From Bradyrhizobium sp. BR 10289 (GTDB taxonomy: Bacteria > Pseudomonadota > Alphaproteobacteria > Rhizobiales > Xanthobacteraceae), in NCBI RefSeq assembly GCF_019455385.1, contig NZ_JACOFR010000009.1, forward strand, positions 124,001 through 188,000: DNA of 64,000 nucleotides. The letters run 5' to 3'. Numbering within the stretch: the stretch's first letter is position 1; the number at the start of each line of letters is the position of its first letter. A program made the translations under genes and the position numbers. A model generated the notes under the pieces. The model was not told the origin of the DNA. It was given only the letters and a program-made list of their open reading frames with translations, and searched no databases. Below, piece after piece: positions 7,488-15,562 of this stretch.

Positions 7488-8636
7488 ATGTCTGAAGCTC
7501 AAATCACCGACTGGCTGGCGTCGCAGAGGCAGGCGATGATCGATCTCTTGCGCGATGTCGTGAATATCGATTCCGGGTCCTATGACAAGGAAGGCGTCGA
7601 TGCGGTCGGTGCGCGGTTCGAGCGGCATTTTGCCGAGCATGGCATTCCGTTCCAGCGCGAGAGCGATGCCACGTTCGGCGATGCGATCCATGCCGAGGTG
7701 GCAAAGCCCGGCAGCAACGAGAAGCCGGTGCTGCTGATGGGCCATCGCGACACCGTGTTCGGCAAGGGCGAAGCCGGCCGTCGTCCGTTCACGATCAAGG
7801 ACGGCCGCGCCTATGGTCCCGGCGTTGCCGACATGAAGTCCGGCGTCGTGATGAACATTTTCGTGGCCACCGCCTTCCACAAATTCGGTGGCTCACCGCA
7901 TCCGATCAAGCTGCTGATCACCTCGGACGAGGAGATCGGCTCGCCCTCCTCCCGCCCCGTGATCGAGCGCGAAGGGCGCGCCGCGCGCGCCGTGTTCAAT
8001 TCCGAGCCTGGCCGTCCCACAGGCAATGTCGTGACCGGGCGCAAGGGCGGCATCTTCATGCACATGGCCATCACCGGCAAGGCCGCGCATTCCGGCGCCA
8101 ACTTCGCCGCCGGTGTCAGCGCGATCGGCGAGCTTGCGCAGAAGATCGTCCACATCCACGCGCTGACCGATCTCGACAAGGGCATCACGCTCAATGTCGG
8201 CCTCGTCTCGGGCGGGCAGTCCGTCAACACCACGGCGCCCTATGCCGAGGGCCAGATCGACCTGCGCTATGTCGATCCAGCCGATCGGGCCCGGATCATG
8301 GGCGCGATCGAGAACATCATCGCGACCTCTTACGTGCCGGGCACCAGCGCGACGCTGACGATCAAGGGCGAGTTCGTGCCGGTGGTGCAGAGCGCGGAGT
8401 CCAAGGCGCTGTTCGAAAACTATCAGGCGGCAGCCAGGAAGGTCGGCCTCACCACGCTGCAGGGCGAGTTCTCCGGCGGCTGTGCCGATTCCGGCTTCAC
8501 CGCCGCGGTGGGCACGCCGACGATTTGCGGGCTCGGGCCAGTCGGCGGCCTCGCGCACACGCCGGAGGAATATCTCGAGATCGACAGCATCGTGCCGCGC
8601 GCGCAGGCGCTGGCCTTGGCGATTTTGCGGGGGTGA
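7488..8636 (+). CDS. M20 family metallopeptidase, glutamate carboxypeptidase-like
   Basis: A zinc-dependent M20 hydrolase of the glutamate carboxypeptidase (CPG2) branch, expected to cleave an amide bond in a small N-acyl amino acid or peptide. The catalytic signatures are MGHRDTVF (first metal ligand and Asp), GVADMKSGVV (bridging Asp), TSDEEIGS (catalytic Glu with the next ligand), an NSEPGRP ligand region, and a C-terminal histidine in LGPVGGLAHTPEEY. A dimerisation domain lies in the middle (TGKAAHSG). No signal peptide is visible, so it should be cytoplasmic. The ATG at 7488 is preceded by GTGAGGGA; a GTG at 7476 would add only four residues. It stands alone between the flagellar operon and the convergent sulfonate operon. 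The substrate cannot be told from sequence. Confidence 0.88.
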   Translation: MSEAQITDWLASQRQAMIDLLRDVVNIDSGSYDKEGVDAVGARFERHFAEHGIPFQRESDATFGDAIHAEVAKPGSNEKPVLLMGHRDTVFGKGEAGRRPFTIKDGRAYGPGVADMKSGVVMNIFVATAFHKFGGSPHPIKLLITSDEEIGSPSSRPVIEREGRAARAVFNSEPGRPTGNVVTGRKGGIFMHMAITGKAAHSGANFAAGVSAIGELAQKIVHIHALTDLDKGITLNVGLVSGGQSVNTTAPYAEGQIDLRYVDPADRARIMGAIENIIATSYVPGTSATLTIKGEFVPVVQSAESKALFENYQAAARKVGLTTLQGEFSGGCADSGFTAAVGTPTICGLGPVGGLAHTPEEYLEIDSIVPRAQALALAILRG

Positions 8637-8664
8637 ATGAAGCTGCCGTAAGACCTCCCGAGTC

Positions 8665-8820
8665 TCACGAATAGCTCGGCGCGTCCGGCTTGCGGAAGAT
8701 GTGGATGGGGTCGCCCGGCACGATCGGCTGGCCGCTCAACATCGCGTACGCATACAACGCAAGATACGCGATCGCCAGCGCGCCGATGGCGTAGAAGGCG
8801 ATCGTCGCAACGCGCTTCAT
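8665..8820 (-). CDS. Small single-span membrane protein downstream of the sulfonate operon
   Basis: A 51-residue ORF starts MKRVATIAFYAIGALAI and ends DAPSYS. It has a basic start, one hydrophobic segment at about residues 4-28 and a short polar, proline-containing tail (IVPGDPIHIFRKPD). The start has a clear ribosome-binding site, GGGAGCGG, about six bases upstream on the minus strand. It lies 75 bases beyond the flavin reductase stop in the same direction, so it may be the last cistron of the sulfonate operon. I do not recognise a family. Codon use looks coding, but length and lack of a known homologue keep confidence moderate. Confidence 0.55.
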   Translation of the reverse strand: MKRVATIAFYAIGALAIAYLALYAYAMLSGQPIVPGDPIHIFRKPDAPSYS

Positions 8821-8895
8821 TGGTCCGCTCCCTGGCCGTCCCGCAGGGGACGGCTCAGGGGGCTTCTAGAGCGATGAGACGGAAAAGGCCAGCGA

Positions 8896-9477
8896 TCAAA
8901 CGCCGCGCCGGCTGTGCGTGGGAACGCTGACGTCCGCGAGCCTGGCCGCATCTTCGTCCTGGTCGACCGCGACATACTGGCCGTGCCAATACGCCAGCGC
9001 GGCGTTGCGGGTCGAATTCCTGACGGACCTGACACGACCGATGACGATGCCGTGCGAATGGCGCTCGACGATCTCCTCGACCTCGCAGTCGACGGCCGAC
9101 AACGCGCCGACCAGCAGCGGAACGCCGGACACCGCCGTCACCCACTGGCTGCCCGGAAAACGATCGGCGCCTTTCAGCCCGCCCTTGCCGGCAAAGCGCT
9201 CGGCGACGTCGAGCTGGTCGGCCGCAAGCATGTTCACGCCGAAGGCGCCGTAGCGCTTGATCAGCGGGAAGGACGAGGCATCGCGGTTGATGCTGACCAG
9301 CAGCGTCGGCGGCTCGACCGACAGCGAGGTTACGGACGTAACGGTCATGCCCGTGATATCCTTGCCCCGCCCGACGGTGATGATGCTGACGCCGCCGGTG
9401 AGGTGGCGCATGGCGCCGCGGAAATCGGCAGACGAGACGACGGTTTCGGTCATGAGATCGCGGGGCACTACATTCAT
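8896..9477 (-). CDS. Flavin reductase, probable FMNH2 supplier for SsuD
   Basis: A 193-residue protein of the flavin-reductase (FMN-binding split barrel) family. Diagnostic segments are FRGAMRHLTGGVSIIT near the N-terminus, GMTVTSVTSLSVEPPTLLVS (the flavin-binding core), FGVNMLAADQ and a C-terminal HSHGIVIGRV. It should reduce FMN with NAD(P)H and pass the reduced flavin to the two-component monooxygenase encoded upstream. It is in the same direction as ssuB, 32 bases after it, so co-transcription is likely. It belongs to the HpaC/DIM6-type fold rather than the classical flavodoxin-like SsuE, hence no gene symbol. An internal ATG eight codons in is an alternative start. Confidence 0.88.
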   Translation of the reverse strand: MNVVPRDLMTETVVSSADFRGAMRHLTGGVSIITVGRGKDITGMTVTSVTSLSVEPPTLLVSINRDASSFPLIKRYGAFGVNMLAADQLDVAERFAGKGGLKGADRFPGSQWVTAVSGVPLLVGALSAVDCEVEEIVERHSHGIVIGRVRSVRNSTRNAALAYWHGQYVAVDQDEDAARLADVSVPTHSRRGV

Positions 9478-9509
9478 GGCATGGTCCCCGACGCGGGGTT
9501 CCCTTGTAT

Positions 9510-10349
9510 CTAGGTACGATCTTCCGCCGACAAAAGGTGGCTCAAAATTGAGGCTTCGAGGCTTGCCAATTCGGCAGAGCCGCGTTCGCGCGGCCGGCCG
9601 GCGTTAACCACGACGTCATGGGCGATCCGGCCCTCGTCGATCACGAGCACACGATCGGCTAGGGCGACCGCCTCGGCCACGTCATGGGTGACCAGGATCG
9701 CGGTAAAGCCCTGGTCGCGCCAGACCCGCTCCAGCAGGCGCTGCATCGAGATGCGGGTCAGCGCGTCCAGCGCGCCGAGCGGCTCGTCGAAGGCGAGCAC
9801 CCGCGGACGGGACACCAGCGCGCGAGCAAGCGCGACGCGCTGCTTCTGGCCGCCTGACAGCACCGACGGCCATTGGTCCCGCTTGTCGGTCAGTCCGACC
9901 TCGGTCAGCGCCTGCTCGGCACGGGCATGCGCGTCTTTCGAAGCACGATCGCGGCCGAGGCCGACCTCGACATTGGAGAGCACGCGGGCCCAGGGCAGCA
10001 GCCGCGGCTCCTGGAACATCACGCGGATGTCCTCGGGCTGGACTGCCGCATCGCCGAAGCTGATGCTGCCGGAATCAATCTTTTCGAGGCCGGCGATGAG
10101 GCGCAGCAGCGTGCTCTTGCCGCAACCGCTCTTTCCCACGATGGCAACGAACTGGCCGGCCGGAATGTGCAGGTCGATGCCGCGCAGCACCTCGTTGTCG
10201 CCGAAGGATTTGCGCAGGCCGCGGATGGTGAGCGGCAGGCCGCTGCCCTGGACTGGACGTTCTTCGCGCGCCACGCGGGCGTGGGGCGCGAAATTGGCGC
10301 GGCCGGCGAGCTCGGTTTCGGGAAGAGCCGTACGAAGCGCTGTCTGCAT
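9510..10349 (-). CDS. ssuB: Aliphatic sulfonate ABC transporter ATP-binding protein
   Basis: The ATPase of an importer for sulfonates, 279 residues. After an N-terminal extension of about 40 residues (RANFAPHARVAREERPVQG) comes a standard ABC domain: Walker A GKSGCGKST, Q-loop FQEPRLLPW, signature LSGGQKQRVALARAL, Walker B VLAFDEPLGALD, and the H-loop VTHDVAEAV. FQEPRLLPW is typical of the SsuB/TauB/NitT subgroup. It follows ssuC by a few bases in the same direction and precedes the flavin reductase. Distinguishing sulfonate from taurine or nitrate ATPases by sequence alone is hard; the SsuD and SsuC neighbours decide it. Confidence 0.92.
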   Translation of the reverse strand: MQTALRTALPETELAGRANFAPHARVAREERPVQGSGLPLTIRGLRKSFGDNEVLRGIDLHIPAGQFVAIVGKSGCGKSTLLRLIAGLEKIDSGSISFGDAAVQPEDIRVMFQEPRLLPWARVLSNVEVGLGRDRASKDAHARAEQALTEVGLTDKRDQWPSVLSGGQKQRVALARALVSRPRVLAFDEPLGALDALTRISMQRLLERVWRDQGFTAILVTHDVAEAVALADRVLVIDEGRIAHDVVVNAGRPRERGSAELASLEASILSHLLSAEDRT

Positions 10350-10356
10350 GTTTCTC

Positions 10357-11163
10357 TCAACGTTTCTGGAAGGCGGGGTGCCAGGAGAGCGTCAGGCGCT
10401 CCAGCACGCGGGAGGCGCTGTCGGCGAGCTTGCCGAGCAGCGCGTAAATCAGGATCGAGAGCACGACGACGTCGATCAGCATGAACTCGCGCGCCTGCAT
10501 CGCCATGTAGCCGAGGCCGGAGGAGGCCGCGATGGTCTCGGCGACGATCAGCGTCAGCCACATGATGCCGAGCGCAAAGCGGATGCCGACGAAGATCGAG
10601 GGCAGCGCGCCCGGGAAGATCACGCGGCGGAACAGCTCGCTGTCGGTCATGCCGTAGATGCGGCCCATCTCGATCAGCTGCGGATCGACGGTGCGGATGC
10701 CGTGCAGCGTGTTGAGGTAGATCGGGAAAAACACGCCGAGCGCAACGAGAAACAGCTTTGCGCTCTCGTCGATGCCGAACCACAGGATGACGAGCGGGAT
10801 CAGCGCCAGATGCGGCACGTTGCGCACCATCTGCAGCGTGGTGTCGGTGAGCTTGGCCGACAGCCGCGACAGGCCGTTGGCGAGACCGAAGGCGAAGCCG
10901 ATGCTGCCGCCGATCAGGAAGCCGATCGAGGCGCGCCAGAACGAGACCCAGATGTTGCGGACCAGCTCGCCGGAGAGCAGCAACTTCCAGCCGGCGAGCG
11001 CGACGTCGCTCGGCGCCGGCAGCACGCGAACCGGCACGAAGCCGGTGACGCAGGCGATTTGCCAGATCGCGACGATGGCGAGCGGCACGATCCACTGGAC
11101 CAGGCCGTCGACGCGCGGCAGGCGGAAATTGCGCGGGAGGGAAACGCTGTCGATCAGGCTCAT
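10357..11163 (-). CDS. ssuC: Aliphatic sulfonate ABC transporter permease
   Basis: A 268-residue inner-membrane permease of the SsuC/TauC type with about six membrane spans. The first is at LVQWIVPLAIVAIWQIACV. The ATPase-contact (EAA) loop reads IEMGRIYGMTDSELFRRVIFPGALP. The segment VPHLALIPLVILWFGIDESAK is characteristic of this permease family. Its ATG overlaps the ssuD stop in an ATGA arrangement, so translation is probably coupled, and ssuB follows immediately. It forms the channel for the SsuA-type binding protein. Confidence 0.93.
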   Translation of the reverse strand: MSLIDSVSLPRNFRLPRVDGLVQWIVPLAIVAIWQIACVTGFVPVRVLPAPSDVALAGWKLLLSGELVRNIWVSFWRASIGFLIGGSIGFAFGLANGLSRLSAKLTDTTLQMVRNVPHLALIPLVILWFGIDESAKLFLVALGVFFPIYLNTLHGIRTVDPQLIEMGRIYGMTDSELFRRVIFPGALPSIFVGIRFALGIMWLTLIVAETIAASSGLGYMAMQAREFMLIDVVVLSILIYALLGKLADSASRVLERLTLSWHPAFQKR

Positions 11164-12329
11164 GACTCGGACACTCGCTGCTGCGGACGGTAATCGCTGC
11201 CGACGGTTTCACCAAAAGGTCCGCCGTTGAAATGCAGCTTGGTCACGTTGCTCGGCAGGTCGAGCGAGAGCAGCGGGAACACCAGCTCGGCGAAGCGATA
11301 GGCTTCCTCCAGATGCGGATAGCCCGACATGATGAAGGTATCGATGCCGATGTCCTGATACTCCTTGATGCGCGCCGCGACCGTCTTCGCGTCGCCGACA
11401 AGCGCGGTGCCGGCGCCGCCGCGCACGAGGCCGACACCGGCCCACAGGTTCGGGGCGATCTCGAGCTTGTCGCGCTTGCCGCCATGGAGCTGCGCCATGC
11501 GCTGCTGGCCCACGGAATCCATGCGGGCGAAGTTCTTCTGTGCCGTCGCGATGGTCTCGTCGCTGACATGCTTGATCAGCTCGTTAGCCGCACGCCAGGC
11601 TTCTTCGTTGGTCTCGCGGACGATCACGTGAAGGCGGATGCCGAAGGAGAGCTTTCGGCCGCGCGCCTCGGCGGCCGCCCTCACCTTCGCGACCTTCTCG
11701 GCGACCTGCGCCGGCGGCTCGCCCCAGGTGAGATATTTGTCGACTGTGTCGACGGCGACGTCGATGCCGGCATCCGACGAGCCGCCGAAATAAAGCGGAG
11801 GACGCGGCGACTGCACCGGCGGGAAGAGCAGCTTGCCGCCCTCGACGTGAATGTGCTTGCCCTCGACGTCGACGGTCTTGCCGGCGAGCAGGTCACCATA
11901 GACGTTGAGGAACTCGCGGGTGACCTCGTAGCGCTCGTCGTGCGCGAGGAAGATGCCGTCGCCCTTGTTCTCGACCGGATCGCCGCCGGTGACGACATTG
12001 ATCAGCAGGCGGCCATTGGTGATGCGATCGAGCGTTGCGGTCATGCGCGCGGCCACGGTCGGCGATTGCAGGCCGGGGCGGACTGCCACGAGATAGCGCA
12101 GCCGTTCCGTGAACGGCGCGACGCTGGAGGCGACGATCCAGGAATCCTCGCAGGACCGCCCGGTCGGCAGCAGCACGCCGAAATAGCCGAGCTGGTCGGC
12201 GGCCTGCGCGACCTGGCGCAGATAGTTGAAATTGACCTCGCGGCCGCCGATGCCGGTGCCGAGATAGCGGCCGTCGCCATGGGTCGGCAGGAACCAGAGG
12301 ATGTTGCTCTTGCTGTTGCTCTTGGTCAT
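11160..12329 (-). CDS. ssuD: FMNH2-dependent alkanesulfonate monooxygenase
   Basis: SsuD releases sulfite from alkanesulfonates using reduced FMN and oxygen, giving the aldehyde. The 389-residue protein is close to the usual 380. Family markers are ILWFLPTHGDGRYLGT at the N-terminus, FNYLRQVAQAADQLGYFGVLLPTGRSCEDSW split across the flavin-binding region, NVVTGGDPVENKGDG, and the C-terminal DTFIMSGYPHLEEAYRFAE. These fit SsuD much better than other luciferase-like enzymes. It sits between the binding protein and permease genes, with an unannotated 28-codon ORF just upstream. No signal peptide, so cytoplasmic. Confidence 0.95.
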   Translation of the reverse strand: MTKSNSKSNILWFLPTHGDGRYLGTGIGGREVNFNYLRQVAQAADQLGYFGVLLPTGRSCEDSWIVASSVAPFTERLRYLVAVRPGLQSPTVAARMTATLDRITNGRLLINVVTGGDPVENKGDGIFLAHDERYEVTREFLNVYGDLLAGKTVDVEGKHIHVEGGKLLFPPVQSPRPPLYFGGSSDAGIDVAVDTVDKYLTWGEPPAQVAEKVAKVRAAAEARGRKLSFGIRLHVIVRETNEEAWRAANELIKHVSDETIATAQKNFARMDSVGQQRMAQLHGGKRDKLEIAPNLWAGVGLVRGGAGTALVGDAKTVAARIKEYQDIGIDTFIMSGYPHLEEAYRFAELVFPLLSLDLPSNVTKLHFNGGPFGETVGSDYRPQQRVSES

Positions 12330-12339
12330 GGACGAGCTC

Positions 12340-12426
12340 CTAGCCGTAAGTCGTGCCGACGGCGGCGGCGACGATGCCGACCGACAGGGCGATGGCTGCG
12401 ATCACGCGTTGAGCGATGCGCCTCAT
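12340..12426 (-). CDS. 28-residue hydrophobic mini-ORF between the ssuA-type gene and ssuD
   Basis: A short frame starts MRRIAQRVIAAIALSVG and ends GTTYG. It has four positive charges in the first seven residues followed by a hydrophobic stretch of about 18, the profile of a single-span membrane peptide. A good ribosome-binding site (AAGAGGTG) lies six to seven bases upstream. It fills the 136-base gap between the binding protein and ssuD almost exactly, ending 10 bases before the ssuD start. No family is recognised. It could be a genuine small protein, a leader that couples ssuD translation, or chance; the ribosome-binding site is the main support. Confidence 0.45.
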   Translation of the reverse strand: MRRIAQRVIAAIALSVGIVAAAVGTTYG

Positions 12427-12465
12427 GTTCACACCTCTTGAATTGGGAAGGCTGGTCGGCACGGT

Positions 12466-13416
12466 TCAGGCCGCCGGGTTGCGCCAGACGATGTCGCGGA
12501 TGACGATCGGCTTCGGGATCAGGCCGAGCTTGGCGAAGCGGTCGGCGACGCCCTGCTGGGTCACGATGATGTCGTCGGTGACGGGAACCACGGCGAAGCC
12601 CGCGCGCTTGGCCGCAACGGTCTGGATGTCCAGCGGCACGCCGGTGATCGCCGCCAGTGATTTGGCGACCTCGTCGCGGTTCTGCTCCGCCCATTTTGCC
12701 GAGGCGGCGGTCACGTCGACGATCTGCTGGAGGATCGCACCGTTGTTCTTGGCGAAATCGCGGTTGGCGATGAAGAAGGAGTTGGTCTTGGTGACGTCGC
12801 GCGCATTGATCAGGATACGGCCGTTCTGCTTGGTCTCGCCGATCGCGAAATAAGGATCCCAGATCGCCCAGGCGTCGATACTGCCATTGGCGAAGGCAGG
12901 GCCTGCATCCGGCGGCGTCAGATAAACCGGCGTGATGTCGGCATAGGTGAGGCCGGCCTTCTCCAGCGTCTGCACCACGACATTGTGGGCGCTGGAGCCC
13001 TTGGTGAAACCGATGCGCTTGCCCTTGAGGTCGGCGATCTCACGGATCGACGAATCCTTCGGGACCAAAATGCCCTGGCCGTTGACGATGGGCTGGGCGG
13101 CGGCATAGACGATCGCAGCTCCCGCGGCCTGCGCGAACACCGGCGGGGAATCGCCGACCGCGCCGTAATCGACGCTGCCGACGTTCATCGCCTCCATCAT
13201 CGGCGGGCCGGAGGAGAACTCGACCCATTTCACCTCGATGCCTTGCGCGGAGAAATGTTTTTCCAAGGCGGCCTGCTGGCGCGTGATGACCAGCACGCCG
13301 TTCTTCTGGTAGCCGATACGAATTTCCTTCAGCGCGCCCTGTGCGCTCGCGCGCGGCGCAAAGGCCGCGGCGGCTGCGGCTCCAACGGACAGTTTCAGAA
13401 AGTCACGACGCTGCAT
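12466..13416 (-). CDS. ssuA: Aliphatic sulfonate-binding periplasmic protein (SsuA type), Tat-type signal
   Basis: The periplasmic receptor of the sulfonate importer, about 316 residues from the chosen start. The N-terminus MQRRDFLKLSVGAAAAAAFA is a twin-arginine signal ending near ASAQG. The mature part follows the SsuA/NMT1-like fold: IRIGYQKNGVLVITRQQ, FSSGPPMMEAMNVGSVDYGAVGDSPP, LKGKRIGFTKGSSAHN and DAWAIWDPYFAI. The ATG at 13416 is preferred because it places RR at residues 3-4; the frame extends 10 codons upstream. It is the first cistron of the minus-strand sulfonate operon. Ligand specificity within sulfonates is not visible. Confidence 0.9.
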   Translation of the reverse strand: MQRRDFLKLSVGAAAAAAFAPRASAQGALKEIRIGYQKNGVLVITRQQAALEKHFSAQGIEVKWVEFSSGPPMMEAMNVGSVDYGAVGDSPPVFAQAAGAAIVYAAAQPIVNGQGILVPKDSSIREIADLKGKRIGFTKGSSAHNVVVQTLEKAGLTYADITPVYLTPPDAGPAFANGSIDAWAIWDPYFAIGETKQNGRILINARDVTKTNSFFIANRDFAKNNGAILQQIVDVTAASAKWAEQNRDEVAKSLAAITGVPLDIQTVAAKRAGFAVVPVTDDIIVTQQGVADRFAKLGLIPKPIVIRDIVWRNPAA

Positions 13417-13711
13417 TCCAGGCTCCCGGCCGCGCACGGCCGTCATTGGCGTTTGGAGAATGATGGTGCGGAGCGGGAAAGCTGTCGAGACACCGGGGAA
13501 AATAGCGATGCGAGCACTGCGCTTGTGGCGGAGCGCGTGATTAATCTTTCAAGCGGCGGAGCGAATGCAGATGGAATTTTTCTGCACGCGGATGTGATCG
13601 CGGCGCGCGCTCAGCCTCCGACGCGCGGCCCGCGTAAAAATTCGAAAACAACCCCATGCACAGTAGACGGGCTTGCAAAAACAATGATTTACGAATTATC
13701 CGAAATTCTAC

Positions 13712-13800
13712 TTGACCCGTCGGGCAAAACAGGGCTATAGTGGCATCATGTCGCCGGTGGGAATGGACCCGCCCTAGCGAGCTATTGCCATCGCACCGGC
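13712..13800 (+). other. Orphan sigma70-like promoter with short structured leader, no gene downstream
   Basis: On the plus strand, TTGACC (13712-13717) and TATAGT (13736-13741) are separated by 18 bases, close to a sigma70 promoter. Just after it comes a 9-codon frame (13748-13777) containing a hairpin, GGTGGG (13756-13761) with CCCGCC (13768-13773) around AATGGA. A possible outer stem is TGGCA (13741-13745) with TGCCA (13785-13789). The element runs into the 3' end of the P450 gene, which is on the other strand, and nothing downstream on the plus strand is a credible gene. The rest of the gap back to 13417 holds nothing I recognise. It could be a small RNA, an antisense transcript to the P450 or a stranded leader. 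Confidence 0.35.
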
Positions 13801-14945
13801 AAATTCTGCAAGCCCCGGAACGCCCAGCCACCGATCCGCACCGGCTCGTCATTGGCGAGCTCGATTCCCTTGGCCTTCGCAAACACAGTCGGCAGCGCGA
13901 CGTCGGCGATCATGGCGCGCGAAGCCCAGGCACCGGCGCAGAAATGCGGGCCGGCGCCGAAGGCGACGCTCTTCGAATTGTCTCGCCGCACGTCGAATTC
14001 GTCGGCGCGCTCGAAATGCTTCTCGTCGCGGTTGGCGGAGCCGAACATCAGGAACACGCGCTCATCGGTTTCGAAGGAGATATCGCGAATGCGCCATGGT
14101 TTGGCGATGCGCCGCGGCGACATGCCGATCGGCGAGATCCAGCGGGCATATTCCTCGAACGCCGCGAGCCAGCTCACTTCGCCCTGGCGCACGAGATCGA
14201 GCTGCTCGGGATGCGTCAGCAGCGCCCACACCGTGCCGGCGATCGCCTTGCGCGGCTCGTTCTGTCCGCCCGAGATCGCGAGTTTGACATTCGCGCGAAC
14301 ACTCTCCATCGGCATGCCGGAGCCGAGGAGAACGCCCAAAATGCTCTGGTCGGGATGCTTGCGCATCACCGGCAGGATGTCGTCGATCGCGGCATCAATG
14401 CCCGACGTTGCGGCATGACAGCGCGCCTCGACGGCGGGGTCGCCGCCGTAATTGGCAATGCCCTCGATCATGGCTTGCGACCACGAATCCATGTCCTCAA
14501 AGCGGATGTTGGTGAGGCCGGTGATCGACTTCAGGCATTCGCCGGAAAACGGCAGCGCGAAGTCGCGCATGAAATCGATGCGTCCGGGGCCGATCGCATC
14601 GATGATGCGGTCGGCATGGGCCTGGAACAGCGCGGTCCAGTGTGCCTTCACCGTCTTCGGCGACACTGTCGAAAACATCGCGCGGCGCTCGATTTGATGC
14701 GCCTCGCCGTCCTTGCGCATCATGTTGTGACCCATCAGCCGGTTCATCAGGCCGGCCGGCTGGTGCGAAGAGAACACGTCGATCTGCTTCTCGGAGATCG
14801 AGATGTCGTCGCGGCTCGTCAGCAGCGTCGAACCGAGCTGAGGAACGAAGGCGATCGGCGCGTCTTTGCGCATCTTCGCGAGCGTCGGATAGGGATCGGC
14901 CCAGAACGCGGCAGGGTCGATATCAATGCGCGGTGCGGTGCTCAA
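13782..14945 (-). CDS. Cytochrome P450
   Basis: A soluble bacterial class I P450 of 387 residues, expected to hydroxylate a small hydrophobic substrate using electrons from a ferredoxin. The heme-ligand loop FGAGPHFCAGAWASR puts the proximal cysteine near residue 335, and the K-helix ExxR is present in EEYARW. The I-helix is unusual: where most P450s have AGxET/DT, this one reads SGGQNEPRKAI (near residue 226-236), with no threonine at the oxygen-activating position. No ferredoxin or ferredoxin reductase gene is nearby, so redox partners must be elsewhere. It stands alone between the orphan leader and a lipocalin-like gene. The family is certain, the substrate unknown. Confidence 0.93.
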   Translation of the reverse strand: MSTAPRIDIDPAAFWADPYPTLAKMRKDAPIAFVPQLGSTLLTSRDDISISEKQIDVFSSHQPAGLMNRLMGHNMMRKDGEAHQIERRAMFSTVSPKTVKAHWTALFQAHADRIIDAIGPGRIDFMRDFALPFSGECLKSITGLTNIRFEDMDSWSQAMIEGIANYGGDPAVEARCHAATSGIDAAIDDILPVMRKHPDQSILGVLLGSGMPMESVRANVKLAISGGQNEPRKAIAGTVWALLTHPEQLDLVRQGEVSWLAAFEEYARWISPIGMSPRRIAKPWRIRDISFETDERVFLMFGSANRDEKHFERADEFDVRRDNSKSVAFGAGPHFCAGAWASRAMIADVALPTVFAKAKGIELANDEPVRIGGWAFRGLQNLPVRWQ

Positions 14946-15050
14946 GGCGGTCTCCCCCGGATTTTATTCCGGCCAGACTAGCGAACTCCGCGGCCTGTGT
15001 CTGTCCCTGGCGATTAGGAGAGACGGCATGGCTCATGGCCGCACTTCGCC

Positions 15051-15551
15051 TCAGCGCAGCCGCTGCCAGGTGATCACGATCTTGGTTCCCTCCGGCCTCA
15101 GGAAAGTCTCCAGAATGCGATCACCGTCGATGTCGAACTGGAGCTCCTTGCGCGTGCGGACGTCGCCGATCCAGTTGGGGAATGTCGAGGCTTCGACGCG
15201 ATCGCCGCTCAGATCGCCGTTCTCATCGACGGTGTAGGTACCGAACCAGCCGATACCGCCTGCCATCGCGGCCTGGTTTTCCTCCGCCGTGCCATGGCCA
15301 CGCGCATTCGAGGCAAACCGTGGAACGGTGGAATCGGTCATGACCTCGATCACGTGCATGTCGGCGGTGAAGACGAGCAGACTCATTGGCCTGGGTCCAT
15401 AGGCGGGCACATTCCTGCCGTCGGGATCGAGCTGCGCTGACACCATGCGCCATGTGCCCAGAACCCTGTTGAGCGGCTCGGCCGCGGCAGATCCCGCCAT
15501 GACGAGGGACGCAAGGGCGATGATGGAAGAGAGGGCTCTTGAAGCTCTCAT
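15051..15551 (-). CDS. Secreted lipocalin-like domain protein
   Basis: A 166-residue protein with a signal peptide (MRASRALSSIIALASLVM, cleavage near SAAAEP) followed by one lipocalin-like domain of the Lipocalin_5 type: RVLGTWRMVSAQL, YGPRPMSLLVFTADMHV, GTYTVDENGDL and the terminal IVITWQRLR. Such proteins are small periplasmic beta-barrels of unknown ligand. The ATG at 15551 is favoured over one five codons upstream because it starts directly with the basic signal region. It follows the SDR gene by 11 bases on the same strand and should be co-transcribed, under the divergent LysR regulator. Function beyond small-molecule binding is not supported. Confidence 0.8.
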   Translation of the reverse strand: MRASRALSSIIALASLVMAGSAAAEPLNRVLGTWRMVSAQLDPDGRNVPAYGPRPMSLLVFTADMHVIEVMTDSTVPRFASNARGHGTAEENQAAMAGGIGWFGTYTVDENGDLSGDRVEASTFPNWIGDVRTRKELQFDIDGDRILETFLRPEGTKIVITWQRLR

Positions 15552-15562
15552 GGATGCCTCCC

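Noticed and set aside
13740..14981. Plus-strand ORF opposite the P450, just after the orphan promoter
   Set aside because: It would give the orphan promoter a gene, but the sequence is the reverse of the P450 frame with no domain and no ribosome-binding site. The leader was kept as a separate observation.
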